This document shows, one piece after another, positions 1 to 8,848 of a stretch of DNA of 64,000 nt (position 1 is its first letter; each line of letters begins with the position of its first letter). The stretch is from Pontibacter cellulosilyticus (lineage in GTDB: Bacteria; Bacteroidota; Bacteroidia; Cytophagales; Hymenobacteraceae). The position numbers were made by a program, and so were the translations under genes. The notes beneath the pieces are model-generated. The model was not told where the DNA came from and did no database searches. It was given only the letters and a program-made list of their open reading frames with translations. The DNA lies in assembly GCF_014306105.1 (NCBI RefSeq), contig NZ_JACRVF010000002.1, forward strand, positions 518,368 to 582,367. The letters run 5' to 3'.

Positions 1-106
1 TGAACTCTTCAACGATCAGATGAACATTGTTAACCTGAACTACAAAGGCAAAACAGAAAGTGTACTTTTACAGCGCGGCGAAGAGCAAAAGAAGTTTACG
101 CTTTGA
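1..106 (+). CDS. C-terminal end of an unidentified protein (truncated by window edge)
   Basis: Reading from base 2, an open frame of 34 codons runs to a TGA at 104-106. The visible tail ends in NLNYKGKTESVLLQRGEEQK and a few more residues. This beta-strand-rich, charged ending is reminiscent of the last strands of a PDZ domain, as in PDZ-containing aspartyl proteases, but the fragment is too short to assign. The start and main body lie outside the window. Confidence 0.5.
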   Translation, partial: ELFNDQMNIVNLNYKGKTESVLLQRGEEQKKFTL

Positions 107-156
107 TTTTTATTGATCCTGACAGCTGTCTCATTGCGCTTCTTTCACAAATAACC

Positions 157-393
157 ATCCAACCACCCTATCCCTCCTTGTTTAAGGCGGGGAATCTGCT
201 ACTACCGCTTCTCTGTCATCTTAATAACATTAGCCCTTCTCCTTATCATCCTGCAAGGATCTTGTGTGAAGGGAGGTTAAGCAGTTGCTACAGCACTTTC
301 ACTTTTAATCAGTAAAAGCAAAAAGTCCCCTTTGAAGGGGGTAGGGGATGATAATCGTGTGCTGATAACACCCATGCTTTAAATAAGGAGGGG
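157..393 (+). repeat. Mosaic intergenic repeat, copy A
   Basis: This fills the gene-free gap 107-405. It starts with a head module (CCAACCACCCTATCCCTCC followed by AAGGCGGGGAATCTGC), continues with a module at 245-281 containing GATCTTGTGTGAAGGGAGG, and ends with a module at 277-374 containing AAAGTCCCC, GAAGGGGGTAGGGG and GATGATAATCGTGTGCTG. The tail (TAAATAAGGAGGGG) is a partial inverted copy of the head. The head recurs at 16230 and 49221, the middle is inverted at 16311-16347, and the end module recurs at 49354-49455. It has no coding capacity, and a short frame across it is not protein-like. Confidence 0.75.
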
Positions 394-405
394 CAAATAT
401 TAAAT

Positions 406-1158
406 CTATCTTCTAACTTTAAGAAGCTTCCGCCACAACTTAAGAAATGCTGTAAGCAAAATAACCGCAGCTAGACATCCGCTAATAAATCGAACAACCC
501 ACATCTCTACTTGTGCAATGCTATTGATATCTGGCGTCTTCAGTAAAAACAATAACAGACCGGACGCGAATACAGCCAGCCAGAAGTATAGCCAGCCATA
601 CTTTGAACCCCGGGCAGCTCCATAAGTTGGCAGCAGCAGAACGTAAAAAGCTATAGCCGTTAACCCTGCAAACGTACTGAAATGCTGCACCCAGCGGCAA
701 AGCGGGAGAGCAAAACCAAAGAAATCCACTGGTCTTCTAAGTATGGAGTAGTTTCTTACAAAATAGCCGGAGTAGTGGGTAAAGCTGTCCCAGAAGAGGT
801 GCGAGAGAATACCTATCACAGCAGAAGCAAGAAAGATGTGCCAGTTGCCGCGCAAGTAGCTAAACCATTTGGCATGTGCCGCCACAGCAGCCCTGCGCTC
901 CAAAAAGCCCGGCAAAAACCGAATAACCTGTTCCCTTACAATTGCATGAAAAACAAAGGCAAGTATAAGCGTAATAGGCAGGTTAAATACCAGTACCCCC
1001 TTCAACGTATGGCTTACCTTCGTAGTGATAATGGGATTGAGAAAATAGGCAAAATCAGGGGCTATACTTCCAATTACCAATCCTGTGGTAGAGAAAAAGC
1101 GGCCAAACTTATACTTTAGCGGAAGAACAATGGCAGGATGCGCGGCGGTAAATGGCAT
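406..1158 (-). CDS. DUF4184 family integral membrane protein
   Basis: A 250-residue hydrophobic protein opening with MPFTAAHPAIVLPL, the usual start of DUF4184 proteins. The family's GSIAPDFAYF motif follows at about 30-40, then SHLFWDSFTHYSGYF near 120. Histidines and aspartates next to membrane segments recall the metal-dependent membrane hydrolases (YdjM/DUF457-like), but the function is unknown. About six or seven transmembrane segments can be seen. It lies 6 bases downstream of the stop of the OmpA-family gene on the same strand, so the two may be co-transcribed. Confidence 0.85.
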   Translation of the reverse strand: MPFTAAHPAIVLPLKYKFGRFFSTTGLVIGSIAPDFAYFLNPIITTKVSHTLKGVLVFNLPITLILAFVFHAIVREQVIRFLPGFLERRAAVAAHAKWFSYLRGNWHIFLASAVIGILSHLFWDSFTHYSGYFVRNYSILRRPVDFFGFALPLCRWVQHFSTFAGLTAIAFYVLLLPTYGAARGSKYGWLYFWLAVFASGLLLFLLKTPDINSIAQVEMWVVRFISGCLAAVILLTAFLKLWRKLLKVRR

Positions 1159-1164
1159 TTATAC

Positions 1165-3153
1165 TTATTTAAATCCGCGTTCCGGCTTCTGTGGTTTTAT
1201 CAGCCTGAACTCCACACGGCGGTTAATCTTACGGTCTTCGGCTGTCTTTTCTTCTTTTATCGGTTTGGTACTGCCGTAGCCGATGGCATCTATACGTCCC
1301 TCCACCATGTTCACCCTTCTTTCTATGTATTGCCGGATAGCGTCCGCACGATCCTGCGACAGCACCAGGTTAAAATCAGGGTCTCCGGCGCCATCAGTGT
1401 GACCAGCAATCTCCAGCCTGAAAGTTGGGTGGTCTATCAGGAACAGGGCTACCTCGTCAAGTATAGGCTTCATGTTCTCCTTTATCTCCGACATGTTCGG
1501 GTCGAACTCGATGTTCTCGAATACCATTGGTATGCTGTAATCGATCAGGGTGGTCATCAGATCTAGCTTAGTATCGTCCTGCAGCGAGATTTCTTTCTCA
1601 ATGGTAAAGAAATCCGGGCCCTGAATCATCAGCATGTATCGGGAGTTATCTATCAGGTCAAATTCAAAAGAACCATCGGGGCGCAGGTATTTAGAAGAAA
1701 CCTCTATGCCATTGTCCAGGTCTATGATAGAAACGATGCCCGAAAGTGGTTTATTGGTGACGGAGTCAGTTAATGTGCCCTGAACCTTTGTTACAGCCAA
1801 AGGGTGCGCTTCCATGGGTAATGGAAAAGAGAACAGGTCCAGGTTCTGGAGATCATTTGCCTCGGAGCGGGCATAGTATAAGTTTTTGGAGTCGGCATCG
1901 ATGGTAAAGTAGTACTCGCTGCCCCGGCCGTTAACCAGTGGCCCTATGTTACGCGGCTCCTGCCAGTGCTCCTGTACTTTGTAGGTTTTGTAGATATCAA
2001 AATCGCCGAAGTTGTACAGCTGCCCCCTAGAGCTAAAGTACAGCACCTGATACTTAGGATGGAAAAAAGGGCTTACCTCACTTTCGCGGGTGTTAATGGT
2101 AGGGCCAATGTTCTTTGCAGGAGCCCAGTTGCCGTTTTTAGTTTTGTAAGTATAGTAGATGTCCGAGAGGCCAAATCCTCCCAAACGATCAGAGGCAAAG
2201 TATAACGTGTCTTCGTTGCGCGAGAGGGTAGGCTGAGAATCCCAGGCATTGGAGTTTACGTCAGGGCCAAGGTTCGTAATTTCGCCCCACTTACCGTCAG
2301 GCTGCATTTTGGCTATGTATAAGTCACAGTTGCCGTAGCCATCCGGAGACTCACAGCGGGCAAAGTATAGGGTTTTACCATCGCGGCTTAGGCGGCCGGA
2401 ACCTTCATTATAAATGCTGTTTATTGGCTTGCCAAACGACTGTGCTTCTTCCCAGTGGCCGTTGTTTTGTTTAGAGAAGAAAAGATCTTCGTTGGCACGG
2501 CCGTTTAGCCCCTGCGTGTTGCGCTTGGAGGTAAAAATAAACACCTCATCCTCGCCGTTCAGGGTAGGGCCATAATCCTCAAACGAAGAGTTGATGGCAT
2601 TGCCCATGTTCAGGTACACGCCTTTAGGCGGCTTAAACGTAGCAATGGATTTACGATATTCTACCAACTCATAATAATAATCCAGCGGCACGTAATAGTT
2701 TTTGGTGTTCTGCTCCAGCGAGTCGTAGTAAGAGTAAACGCCGCGGGCATCGGTGCGGTGGTGCTTTAATACCAGCCTGTATAGCTCTTTTGCCTCTTCT
2801 TTTCTGCCGGTGCGCTCAAACAGCTGGCCCAGGCGCCAGAGCAGGTAAGTATCTTTGTAAAAATTCTCTATCCCGAAGTTTGTAACATAAGTTTCCAGTA
2901 GAGGTAATACCTTGTCGTACTGTTTCCTTTTTTCGAGCTTTTGTATCGTAGATAGCTTCTTTTGGTCGCGATAGTAGGCTATTTTGTTTATATTAGGGAA
3001 GTTGAGGTGCAGCTCAGGATCTGGTACCTGCTTGCTGATCTTTAGTCCGCTTGTGCTGTCCAGCGGGATATGGTGCAATTGCCCATAGCTACGCAGGGGA
3101 ACTAACAACCATGTTGTCAAAACTAATATAAGCAGGGGCTTGAACTGCATCAA
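1165..3153 (-). CDS. PorE-like outer-membrane protein: TPR, PD40 propeller, regulatory-like domain, OmpA domain
   Basis: 662 residues with a signal peptide (about 1-25). A TPR-like helical region follows at about 60-150 (DKVLPLLETYVTNFG, GRKEEAKELYRLVL). Then come PD40/WD40-like beta-propeller repeats at about 195-440 (TLYFARCESPDGYGNCDLYI, DTLYFASDRLGGFGLSDIYY), a carboxypeptidase-regulatory-like fold at about 455-530 (VQGTLTDSVTNKPLSG), and an OmpA peptidoglycan-binding domain at about 545-655 (LEIAGHTDGAGDPDFNLVLS, INRRVEF). This order matches PorE of the type IX secretion system, which is thought to anchor the machine to peptidoglycan. There is no lipobox, unlike classic PorE lipoproteins, so other members of this large Bacteroidota family are equally possible. 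A second ATG lies one codon in. A TATCTTTG box on the minus strand at 3174-3181 could be its promoter. Confidence 0.8.
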   Translation of the reverse strand: MMQFKPLLILVLTTWLLVPLRSYGQLHHIPLDSTSGLKISKQVPDPELHLNFPNINKIAYYRDQKKLSTIQKLEKRKQYDKVLPLLETYVTNFGIENFYKDTYLLWRLGQLFERTGRKEEAKELYRLVLKHHRTDARGVYSYYDSLEQNTKNYYVPLDYYYELVEYRKSIATFKPPKGVYLNMGNAINSSFEDYGPTLNGEDEVFIFTSKRNTQGLNGRANEDLFFSKQNNGHWEEAQSFGKPINSIYNEGSGRLSRDGKTLYFARCESPDGYGNCDLYIAKMQPDGKWGEITNLGPDVNSNAWDSQPTLSRNEDTLYFASDRLGGFGLSDIYYTYKTKNGNWAPAKNIGPTINTRESEVSPFFHPKYQVLYFSSRGQLYNFGDFDIYKTYKVQEHWQEPRNIGPLVNGRGSEYYFTIDADSKNLYYARSEANDLQNLDLFSFPLPMEAHPLAVTKVQGTLTDSVTNKPLSGIVSIIDLDNGIEVSSKYLRPDGSFEFDLIDNSRYMLMIQGPDFFTIEKEISLQDDTKLDLMTTLIDYSIPMVFENIEFDPNMSEIKENMKPILDEVALFLIDHPTFRLEIAGHTDGAGDPDFNLVLSQDRADAIRQYIERRVNMVEGRIDAIGYGSTKPIKEEKTAEDRKINRRVEFRLIKPQKPERGFK

Positions 3154-3236
3154 AGTGTGTTTGTCCTCGTGCTCAAAGATATTATTTTTGAGTTATATTT
3201 TTGTGATAAATACACCTGCAGGTATTTTTTTAGCTG

Positions 3237-3244
3237 TAATTTTG
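3237..3244 (+). promoter_or_regulatory. Putative Bacteroidota -7 box upstream of lon
   Basis: TAATTTTG matches the Bacteroidota primary sigma -7 consensus TAnnTTTG. It lies 131 bases before the lon ATG, which would give a leader of about 120 bases. No good -33 TTTG is present at the expected spacing, so support is moderate. Confidence 0.35.
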
Positions 3245-3374
3245 CACATCAGTAGAATCTCACAAGACAAATCAGCAGGTTGCGGTAGTGTGGCACAGGT
3301 CTTGACAACTATAGAAGAACCCTGAAATAAGGCTATCAACGCTTTATTTCTGTCATTATGGCATTGATCATTAT

Positions 3375-5867
3375 ATGAATTATACGTTAAAGAATTTTTT
3401 ACAGAACCTCTTGTTAAGCAATATATCAGACGACGACGAAGTAGAGTTGATCCCGATTATAACTGCTGAAGCAGAAGATGATCTTCCTACTGATACCCTG
3501 CCCGACGAACTCCCTATCTTAGCGGTTCGTAACACTGTGCTGTTTCCGGGTGTGGTGCTGCCCATTACAGTTAGCCGCAAAAAGTCGGTTAAGCTGGTGC
3601 GTAAGGCCCACAAAGGCGACAAAGTGATTGGCGTGGTTGCCCAGAAAAACTCTAACAGCGACGACCCAACAGCCGAAGACCTGTTTGAAGTAGGTACTAT
3701 GGCCAAAATCCTGAAGATGCTGGTGCTGCCAGATGGTAATACCACTATTATTATACAGGGACACAGCCGTTTCAAGATAGAAGAGGTAACATCCGAAGAT
3801 CCATATCTTACCGCCAAGGTTACAGCCTGCACCGAAACAGGGCTTAACAAGAAAGATAAGAACGTAAAAGCGTTGGTGCAGTCGCTAAAAGATGCGGCTG
3901 CAAAAATGCTGAAGCTGAACCCTGAGATACCGCAGGAGGCACAGGTGGCGTTGGATAATATTGATAACCCCGGTTTCCTGACGCACTTTCTATCAAGCAA
4001 TCTGAATGTTGATGTAGCGCAAAAGCAGGCTTTGCTGGAGGTGAATGATGGCATGGAGCGTGGTACTCAACTGTTGGAAATGATGCTGCGCGAAATACAG
4101 TTGCTGGAACTGAAGCAGGAGATTCATACAAAAGTTCACACCGACCTGGATCAGCAGCAGCGCGATTACTTTTTGCGCCAGCAGATAAAGGTGCTTCAGG
4201 ACGAATTGGGGCAGGAGGGACCGGATCAGGAGATAGAGCGCTTCAGAGAGCGTGCCGCTAAAAAGAAGTGGCCGGAGCCTGTAGCGCAGCATTTTAAGAA
4301 AGAGATTGACAAGCTGGCTCGCCTTAACCCGCAGGCGGCAGAGTACCCGGTAGCGGTTAACTACCTTGAGTTTCTGCTGGACCTGCCATGGAACGAGTAC
4401 ACCAAGGATAACTTCAACCTGAAGCGCACTAAAAAGATACTCGACGCAGACCACTATGGCCTGGAGAAAGTGAAGGAGCGTATTTTGGAGTACCTGGCCG
4501 TGCTTAAGCTTAAGAACGACATGAAGGCGCCTATACTTTGCCTGTATGGTCCTCCGGGTGTTGGTAAAACCTCACTGGGTAGGTCTATTGCAGAGTCGCT
4601 GGGCCGCAAGTATGTCAGAATGTCGTTGGGTGGCGTGCGCGACGAGGCCGAGATCCGCGGTCACCGCCGTACCTACGTAGGCGCCATGCCCGGCAAGATC
4701 ATCAACCAGATTAAAAAAGTAGGCTCTTCTAATCCAGTTATTATTTTGGATGAGGTAGATAAAATTGCTTCTGATTTTAGAGGAGATCCTTCTTCTGCTT
4801 TGTTGGAAGTGTTGGACCCGGAGCAGAACAGCACGTTTATGGACAACTACCTGGACGTGGAGTATGACCTGTCCAAAGTATTGTTTATTGCCACTGCCAA
4901 CTCTCTAGATACAATCCAGCCGGCCCTGCGTGACCGCATGGAGATCATAGAGCTGACAGGCTATACTTTAGAAGAGAAGACTGAGATAGCTAAGCGCCAC
5001 CTATTGCCAAAGCAGGTAGCGGAGCACGGCCTTACAGAAGATGATGTGAAAGTATCTAAGGCTACCATCCAGAAGATCATAGAAGATTATACACGAGAAT
5101 CTGGGGTGCGTAACCTGGAGCGCAAGATCGGGCAACTGGTGCGCCACACAGCCAAACTGAAGGCAATGGAGGAAGAGTACCAGAAAAGCCTAAAGCCTGA
5201 AGATGTGACCAAACGCCTTGGGCCGGAGATCTTCGACAAAGAAATTTACCAAGACATTGATACAGCTGGTGTTGTAACAGGCCTGGCTTGGACATCGGTG
5301 GGTGGTGATATCCTTTTCATCGAATCTATACTTAGCAAAGGCAAAGGCAAACTTACCTTGTCGGGCCAGTTAGGCGATGTGATGAAGGAGTCGGCCATGA
5401 CGGCAATCTCATACTTAAAAGCCCATGCCGAGCTATTAAACATCGATTACCGCCTGTTCGACCAGTACGACCTGCACATCCACTTCCCGGAAGGAGCTGT
5501 GCCGAAAGACGGTCCGTCGGCAGGTATAGCCATCTTTACTTCTATTGCTTCTGTGTTTACGCAGCGCAAAGTAAAATCACGCCTGGCCATGACCGGTGAG
5601 ATAACGTTGCGTGGTAAGGTATTGCCTGTAGGTGGTATAAAAGAAAAGATTCTGGCTGCCAAACGTGCCGGTGTAACCGACATTATACTTAGCCAGAAAA
5701 ATAAGAAAGACATCAACGAGATTCCGGAGCAGTACATTAAAGGTCTGCACATCCATTATGTAGATCGTGTGGATGAGGTGGTAAAAATTGCGCTCCTGAA
5801 GGAAAAAGTGAAAAATCCGCTGAAACTGGTGGTGACGGAGGAGAAAGCCAGCGCTGATAAAGAGTAG
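3375..5867 (+). CDS. lon: ATP-dependent protease Lon
   Basis: 830 residues. It is a cytosolic homo-oligomeric AAA+ serine protease that degrades misfolded and regulatory proteins. The LonN substrate domain starts at about 45 (ELPILAVRNTVLFPGVVLPI). The AAA+ module has Walker A GPPGVGKT at 392-399 and the EIRGHRRTYVGAMPGKIIN signature. The C-terminal protease domain carries the Ser/Lys dyad: S715 in PKDGPSAGIA and K758 in GGIKEKILAAK. The length is usual for the family, with an acidic N-terminal extension (EAEDDLPTDTLPDE) as is common in Bacteroidota. It stands 128 bases upstream of porQ. Confidence 0.97.
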   Translation: MNYTLKNFLQNLLLSNISDDDEVELIPIITAEAEDDLPTDTLPDELPILAVRNTVLFPGVVLPITVSRKKSVKLVRKAHKGDKVIGVVAQKNSNSDDPTAEDLFEVGTMAKILKMLVLPDGNTTIIIQGHSRFKIEEVTSEDPYLTAKVTACTETGLNKKDKNVKALVQSLKDAAAKMLKLNPEIPQEAQVALDNIDNPGFLTHFLSSNLNVDVAQKQALLEVNDGMERGTQLLEMMLREIQLLELKQEIHTKVHTDLDQQQRDYFLRQQIKVLQDELGQEGPDQEIERFRERAAKKKWPEPVAQHFKKEIDKLARLNPQAAEYPVAVNYLEFLLDLPWNEYTKDNFNLKRTKKILDADHYGLEKVKERILEYLAVLKLKNDMKAPILCLYGPPGVGKTSLGRSIAESLGRKYVRMSLGGVRDEAEIRGHRRTYVGAMPGKIINQIKKVGSSNPVIILDEVDKIASDFRGDPSSALLEVLDPEQNSTFMDNYLDVEYDLSKVLFIATANSLDTIQPALRDRMEIIELTGYTLEEKTEIAKRHLLPKQVAEHGLTEDDVKVSKATIQKIIEDYTRESGVRNLERKIGQLVRHTAKLKAMEEEYQKSLKPEDVTKRLGPEIFDKEIYQDIDTAGVVTGLAWTSVGGDILFIESILSKGKGKLTLSGQLGDVMKESAMTAISYLKAHAELLNIDYRLFDQYDLHIHFPEGAVPKDGPSAGIAIFTSIASVFTQRKVKSRLAMTGEITLRGKVLPVGGIKEKILAAKRAGVTDIILSQKNKKDINEIPEQYIKGLHIHYVDRVDEVVKIALLKEKVKNPLKLVVTEEKASADKE

Positions 5868-5875
5868 TTGATTGC

Positions 5876-5934
5876 TGTCATCTCGACGATAGGAGAGATC
5901 TAATTAGGATGCTGAAGAGATTTCTCTCAAAGTT
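5876..5934. repeat. Extragenic palindrome-like repeat unit
   Basis: In the lon-porQ spacer, GTCATCTCGACGATAGGAG leads into GAGAGATCT, then AGATTTCTCTC after a 15-base gap, making an imperfect hairpin (GAGAGA against TCTCTC). From memory, near-identical TCTCGA...GAGAGATCT...GAAGAGATTTCTC units are scattered between genes in many Cytophagales genomes. Only this copy is visible here. Confidence 0.45.
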
Positions 5935-5995
5935 AGGAATTACAAAAAGAATAGGGTGAACCATCCTCACCCACTTATTCAAATTTAAGGAGTCC

Positions 5996-7045
5996 ATGAA
6001 CAGAACCCCTGCTCTTATACTTTGCATCTTGCTGGGCTTTGCGCTTAAGGCGCAGGCGCAGGTAGGGGGGCAGCGTGGCTTCACGTTTCTTGAGTTACCA
6101 TCGAGTGCCAAGCAGGCCGCTTTAGGTGGGATAAATGTAACAGCTGGCGGGCACGATGTAAACATGGTGTCGGCTAACCCTGGTTTGCTTAACCCTGAAA
6201 TGGACAACCAGCTTAGCCTGAGCTATGTGGGCTATCTGGCCGATATCAGGCAAAGCAATTTGGCCTATGCTTTTAACACCACTAAGTATGGCCGCTGGGC
6301 TTTAAACCTGAATTACCTGAACTACGGCGATTTTGTGCAGCGCGACGCAGCAGGAGCTGTTGAAGGTACTTTTAATGTAAATGATTACACATTAGGTATT
6401 ACCCATGCCCGACAGGCAGAAGCCTTTACAATGGGGGCTACGGCTAAAGTGGCGGTGTCAAGTATGGCAGGCAACAAGGCTGTAGGTATACTTGCAGATG
6501 CAGGTGTGGCTTTTAAACATCCTGAAAAAGACTTTACAGTTGGCCTGGCTTTCAAAAATGTGGGTTACCAGGTAAAGCCTTTCGATGACGGAGAGCGCCA
6601 GCCCATGCCTTGGGATGCACAGTTGGGCGTAAGCTACAAGCCGGAGCACATGCCTGTGCGGCTCTCTGTTACAGCGCACCGCCTCTACCAATTCGATATT
6701 GTTTACCTAGACCCTAACGCAACTGGCCAGCTGGACGAGAATGGCAATGAGGTGAAAGAAGAAAAGCAGCTGGGAGATAAAATTGCCCGTCATTTTGTGG
6801 CAGGTGCTGAATTTGTTTTCAGTAAAAACTTTAACCTGAGGGCCGGCTATAACCACCTGCGCCGCAAAGAACTGAGGTTAGATAACGGTGGTGGAGGCGC
6901 AGGATTTTCACTGGGAGCCATGCTGCGCGTACGATCTTTTGAGCTAAACTACAGCAGCGCTTTCTTTCATCTTTCTGGTGCTACCCATTATGTTACTGTG
7001 AGCACCAACACCAGCACAATTCTTAAAAAGAAAAGCAGTTTATAA
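5996..7045 (+). CDS. porQ: Type IX secretion system protein PorQ
   Basis: 349 residues with a signal peptide (cleavage near residue 21 after AQA). The mature start QVGGQRGFTFLELPSSAKQA and the ALGGINVTAGGHDVNMVSAN segment are hallmarks of the PorQ/PorV-like outer-membrane beta-barrel family. In T9SS, PorQ works with PorU, PorV and PorZ in the attachment complex that processes and anchors secreted proteins. Antiparallel strands with aromatic ends run to the C terminus. An AAGGAG sequence lies 3 bases before the ATG, unusual in this phylum. It sits between two protease genes, lon and hslU, with 56 bases before hslU. Confidence 0.88.
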   Translation: MNRTPALILCILLGFALKAQAQVGGQRGFTFLELPSSAKQAALGGINVTAGGHDVNMVSANPGLLNPEMDNQLSLSYVGYLADIRQSNLAYAFNTTKYGRWALNLNYLNYGDFVQRDAAGAVEGTFNVNDYTLGITHARQAEAFTMGATAKVAVSSMAGNKAVGILADAGVAFKHPEKDFTVGLAFKNVGYQVKPFDDGERQPMPWDAQLGVSYKPEHMPVRLSVTAHRLYQFDIVYLDPNATGQLDENGNEVKEEKQLGDKIARHFVAGAEFVFSKNFNLRAGYNHLRRKELRLDNGGGGAGFSLGAMLRVRSFELNYSSAFFHLSGATHYVTVSTNTSTILKKKSSL

Positions 7046-7101
7046 CGTATAAGCTAGGGCACCGGCAAAGTGCCCCGGCACATATTCAAAATAAGACTAC
7101 T

Positions 7102-8496
7102 ATGTTAGATAATATTGCATCACTTACACCAGCACAAATTGTTGCAGAGCTGGATAAATATATAATCGGGCAGCACGATGCCAAACGCAATGTAGCCATT
7201 GCTCTGCGAAATCGCTGGCGCCGCATGAATGCCGATAAAAGCATACAGGGTGACATTGTACCGAACAATATCCTGATGATAGGCGCAACTGGTGTGGGTA
7301 AAACAGAAATTGCCCGTCGCCTGGCAAAAATTGCCGACGCCCCTTTCACTAAAGTAGAAGCATCTAAATTTACAGAAGTAGGCTATGTTGGCCGCGACGT
7401 AGAAAGTATGGTGCGCGACATGGTGGAGCAGTCAGTAAACTTGGTAAAACAGAAGAAAAAGGAAGAGGTAAAGCAGAAGGCCGCCGAAATGGTAGAGGAT
7501 ATCATCTTGGATGCGCTTATCCCGCCAATCCAGGGGCGCAATAACTCTCCGGTTAATCTGAGCACCGACCCGAGTGTAATGCCCGAAACAGACTATGAAC
7601 TGAACGAGCGCACCCGCGAGAAATTCCGTGAGAAGATCAGAAATGGCGAGTTGGAAGACCGTAAAATTGAGATACGTGTGCAGCAGAGTTCTATGCCGGG
7701 CATGGGTGTAATGGGACCTGGTATGGACGAAGCCTCTATGATGAACATCCAGGAGATGATCAGCGGCATGATGCCTAAAAAGACTAAGAAGCGCAAAGTA
7801 ACCATTGCCGAAGCCCGTAAGATTTTGCTTGAGGAAGAAGCAGCAAAGCTTATCGACATGGATGAGGTGAAGGAAGAAGCGATCTTTAAAGCTGAGAACT
7901 CAGGTATCATTTTTATTGATGAGATCGATAAAGTTGCCAGCTCCAGCAAAAAAGGCGGTGGCGGACCGGATGTGAGCCGTGAGGGTGTGCAGCGCGACCT
8001 GCTTCCGATTGTGGAGGGCTCTACAGTTAACACCAAGTATGGCATCATCAACACCGATCATATTTTATTCATTGCAGCAGGTGCGTTCCACGTGGCTAAG
8101 CCTTCCGATCTGATACCAGAGTTACAGGGCCGTTTCCCGATTCGTGTAGAGCTGGACAGCCTGACGAAGGATGATTTCTACCAGATCCTGAAGTTCCCTA
8201 AAAATGCGCTTACAAAACAGTATGAGGCGTTGCTAGCATCGGAAGGAGTGGAGCTTACCTTTAACGACGAGGCCCTGGACGAGATCGCTTCCATTGCCTA
8301 CGAGGTAAATACTGAGGTAGAGAACATTGGTGCCCGTCGTCTGCAAACCGTAATGAGCCGCCTGCTAAACGACATACTTTTTGATGTGCCAGACAAGATC
8401 GGAGCCAACGCTCACATTTTAGTAGATCGCGCCATGGTGCAGGAGCGCCTGGCAGGTATGGTGAAGAACCGTGACCTGAGCCAGTATATACTTTAA
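7102..8496 (+). CDS. hslU: HslU, ATPase subunit of the HslUV (ClpYQ) protease
   Basis: 464 residues. It starts with the family motif LTPAQIVAELDKYIIGQHDA, and VAIALRNRWRR follows. Walker A is GATGVGKT (61-68) and Walker B is IIFIDEID from residue 269. The inserted I domain between them is rich in Met and Lys (SSMPGMGVMGPGMDEASMMN). The C-terminal end DLSQYIL fits the tail that inserts into HslV. The hexamer unfolds proteins for the HslV peptidase. No hslV lies next to it in this window, whereas in many bacteria the two are paired. A terminator hairpin follows at 8628. Confidence 0.97.
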   Translation: MLDNIASLTPAQIVAELDKYIIGQHDAKRNVAIALRNRWRRMNADKSIQGDIVPNNILMIGATGVGKTEIARRLAKIADAPFTKVEASKFTEVGYVGRDVESMVRDMVEQSVNLVKQKKKEEVKQKAAEMVEDIILDALIPPIQGRNNSPVNLSTDPSVMPETDYELNERTREKFREKIRNGELEDRKIEIRVQQSSMPGMGVMGPGMDEASMMNIQEMISGMMPKKTKKRKVTIAEARKILLEEEAAKLIDMDEVKEEAIFKAENSGIIFIDEIDKVASSSKKGGGGPDVSREGVQRDLLPIVEGSTVNTKYGIINTDHILFIAAGAFHVAKPSDLIPELQGRFPIRVELDSLTKDDFYQILKFPKNALTKQYEALLASEGVELTFNDEALDEIASIAYEVNTEVENIGARRLQTVMSRLLNDILFDVPDKIGANAHILVDRAMVQERLAGMVKNRDLSQYIL

Positions 8497-8550
8497 TTAG
8501 GAATGATGAATTAAGATTTATGAATTAGAAGTATAAAGTAGCCTTAATTC

Positions 8551-8603
8551 CTGGCACCGGTATCTAACCGGTGACGTAAGGTGGGCATGATTCTCCAGAC
8601 CCG
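8551..8603 (+). repeat. 53-bp hairpin repeat, copy 1
   Basis: CTGGCACCGGTATCTAACCG and the following 33 bases align without gaps to 16161-16213, with 36 of 53 identities; 14 of the 17 differences are transitions. Bases 8555-8573 fold into a 7-bp hairpin (CACCGGT/ACCGGTG). The second copy keeps the same hairpin through compensating changes at two pairs. It lies between hslU and its terminator. Confidence 0.6.
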
Positions 8604-8627
8604 TTTTTATGCTTTAGATCATACTTT

Positions 8628-8670
8628 AAAGCTGGTGTTTCTGCAAAGGCAGGGGCACCAGCTTTTTTTT
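8628..8670 (+). terminator. Rho-independent terminator after hslU
   Basis: AAAGCTGGTG (8628-8637) pairs with CACCAGCTTT (8656-8665) around an 18-base loop and runs into eight T residues. The rest of the gap 8497-8848 holds the 53-bp repeat and AT-rich sequence leading to the spondin-like gene, with no further gene. Confidence 0.8.
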
Positions 8671-8848
8671 ACAGGATTTAATTTAAAGCAATGTATAATA
8701 TTGTTTCACTTATAAAATAATCAGGCTTGCCTCTTACTTAATCTAATTTGCTAAAACGTCTGCAGTACTTTATTGATTATTTTTTTCAAATCGTAAAAAT
8801 AAAATAGTCTTCAGCTGCGAAGGATGTTTTATATCACGAAATATTAAG

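Noticed and set aside
103..315. 70-residue frame in the first intergenic region
   Set aside because: It runs through the mosaic repeat, whose copies elsewhere do not keep the frame.
682..1119. 145-residue frame on the plus strand opposite the DUF4184 gene
   Set aside because: It lies wholly antisense to a well-supported membrane protein and has a composition unlike a real protein.
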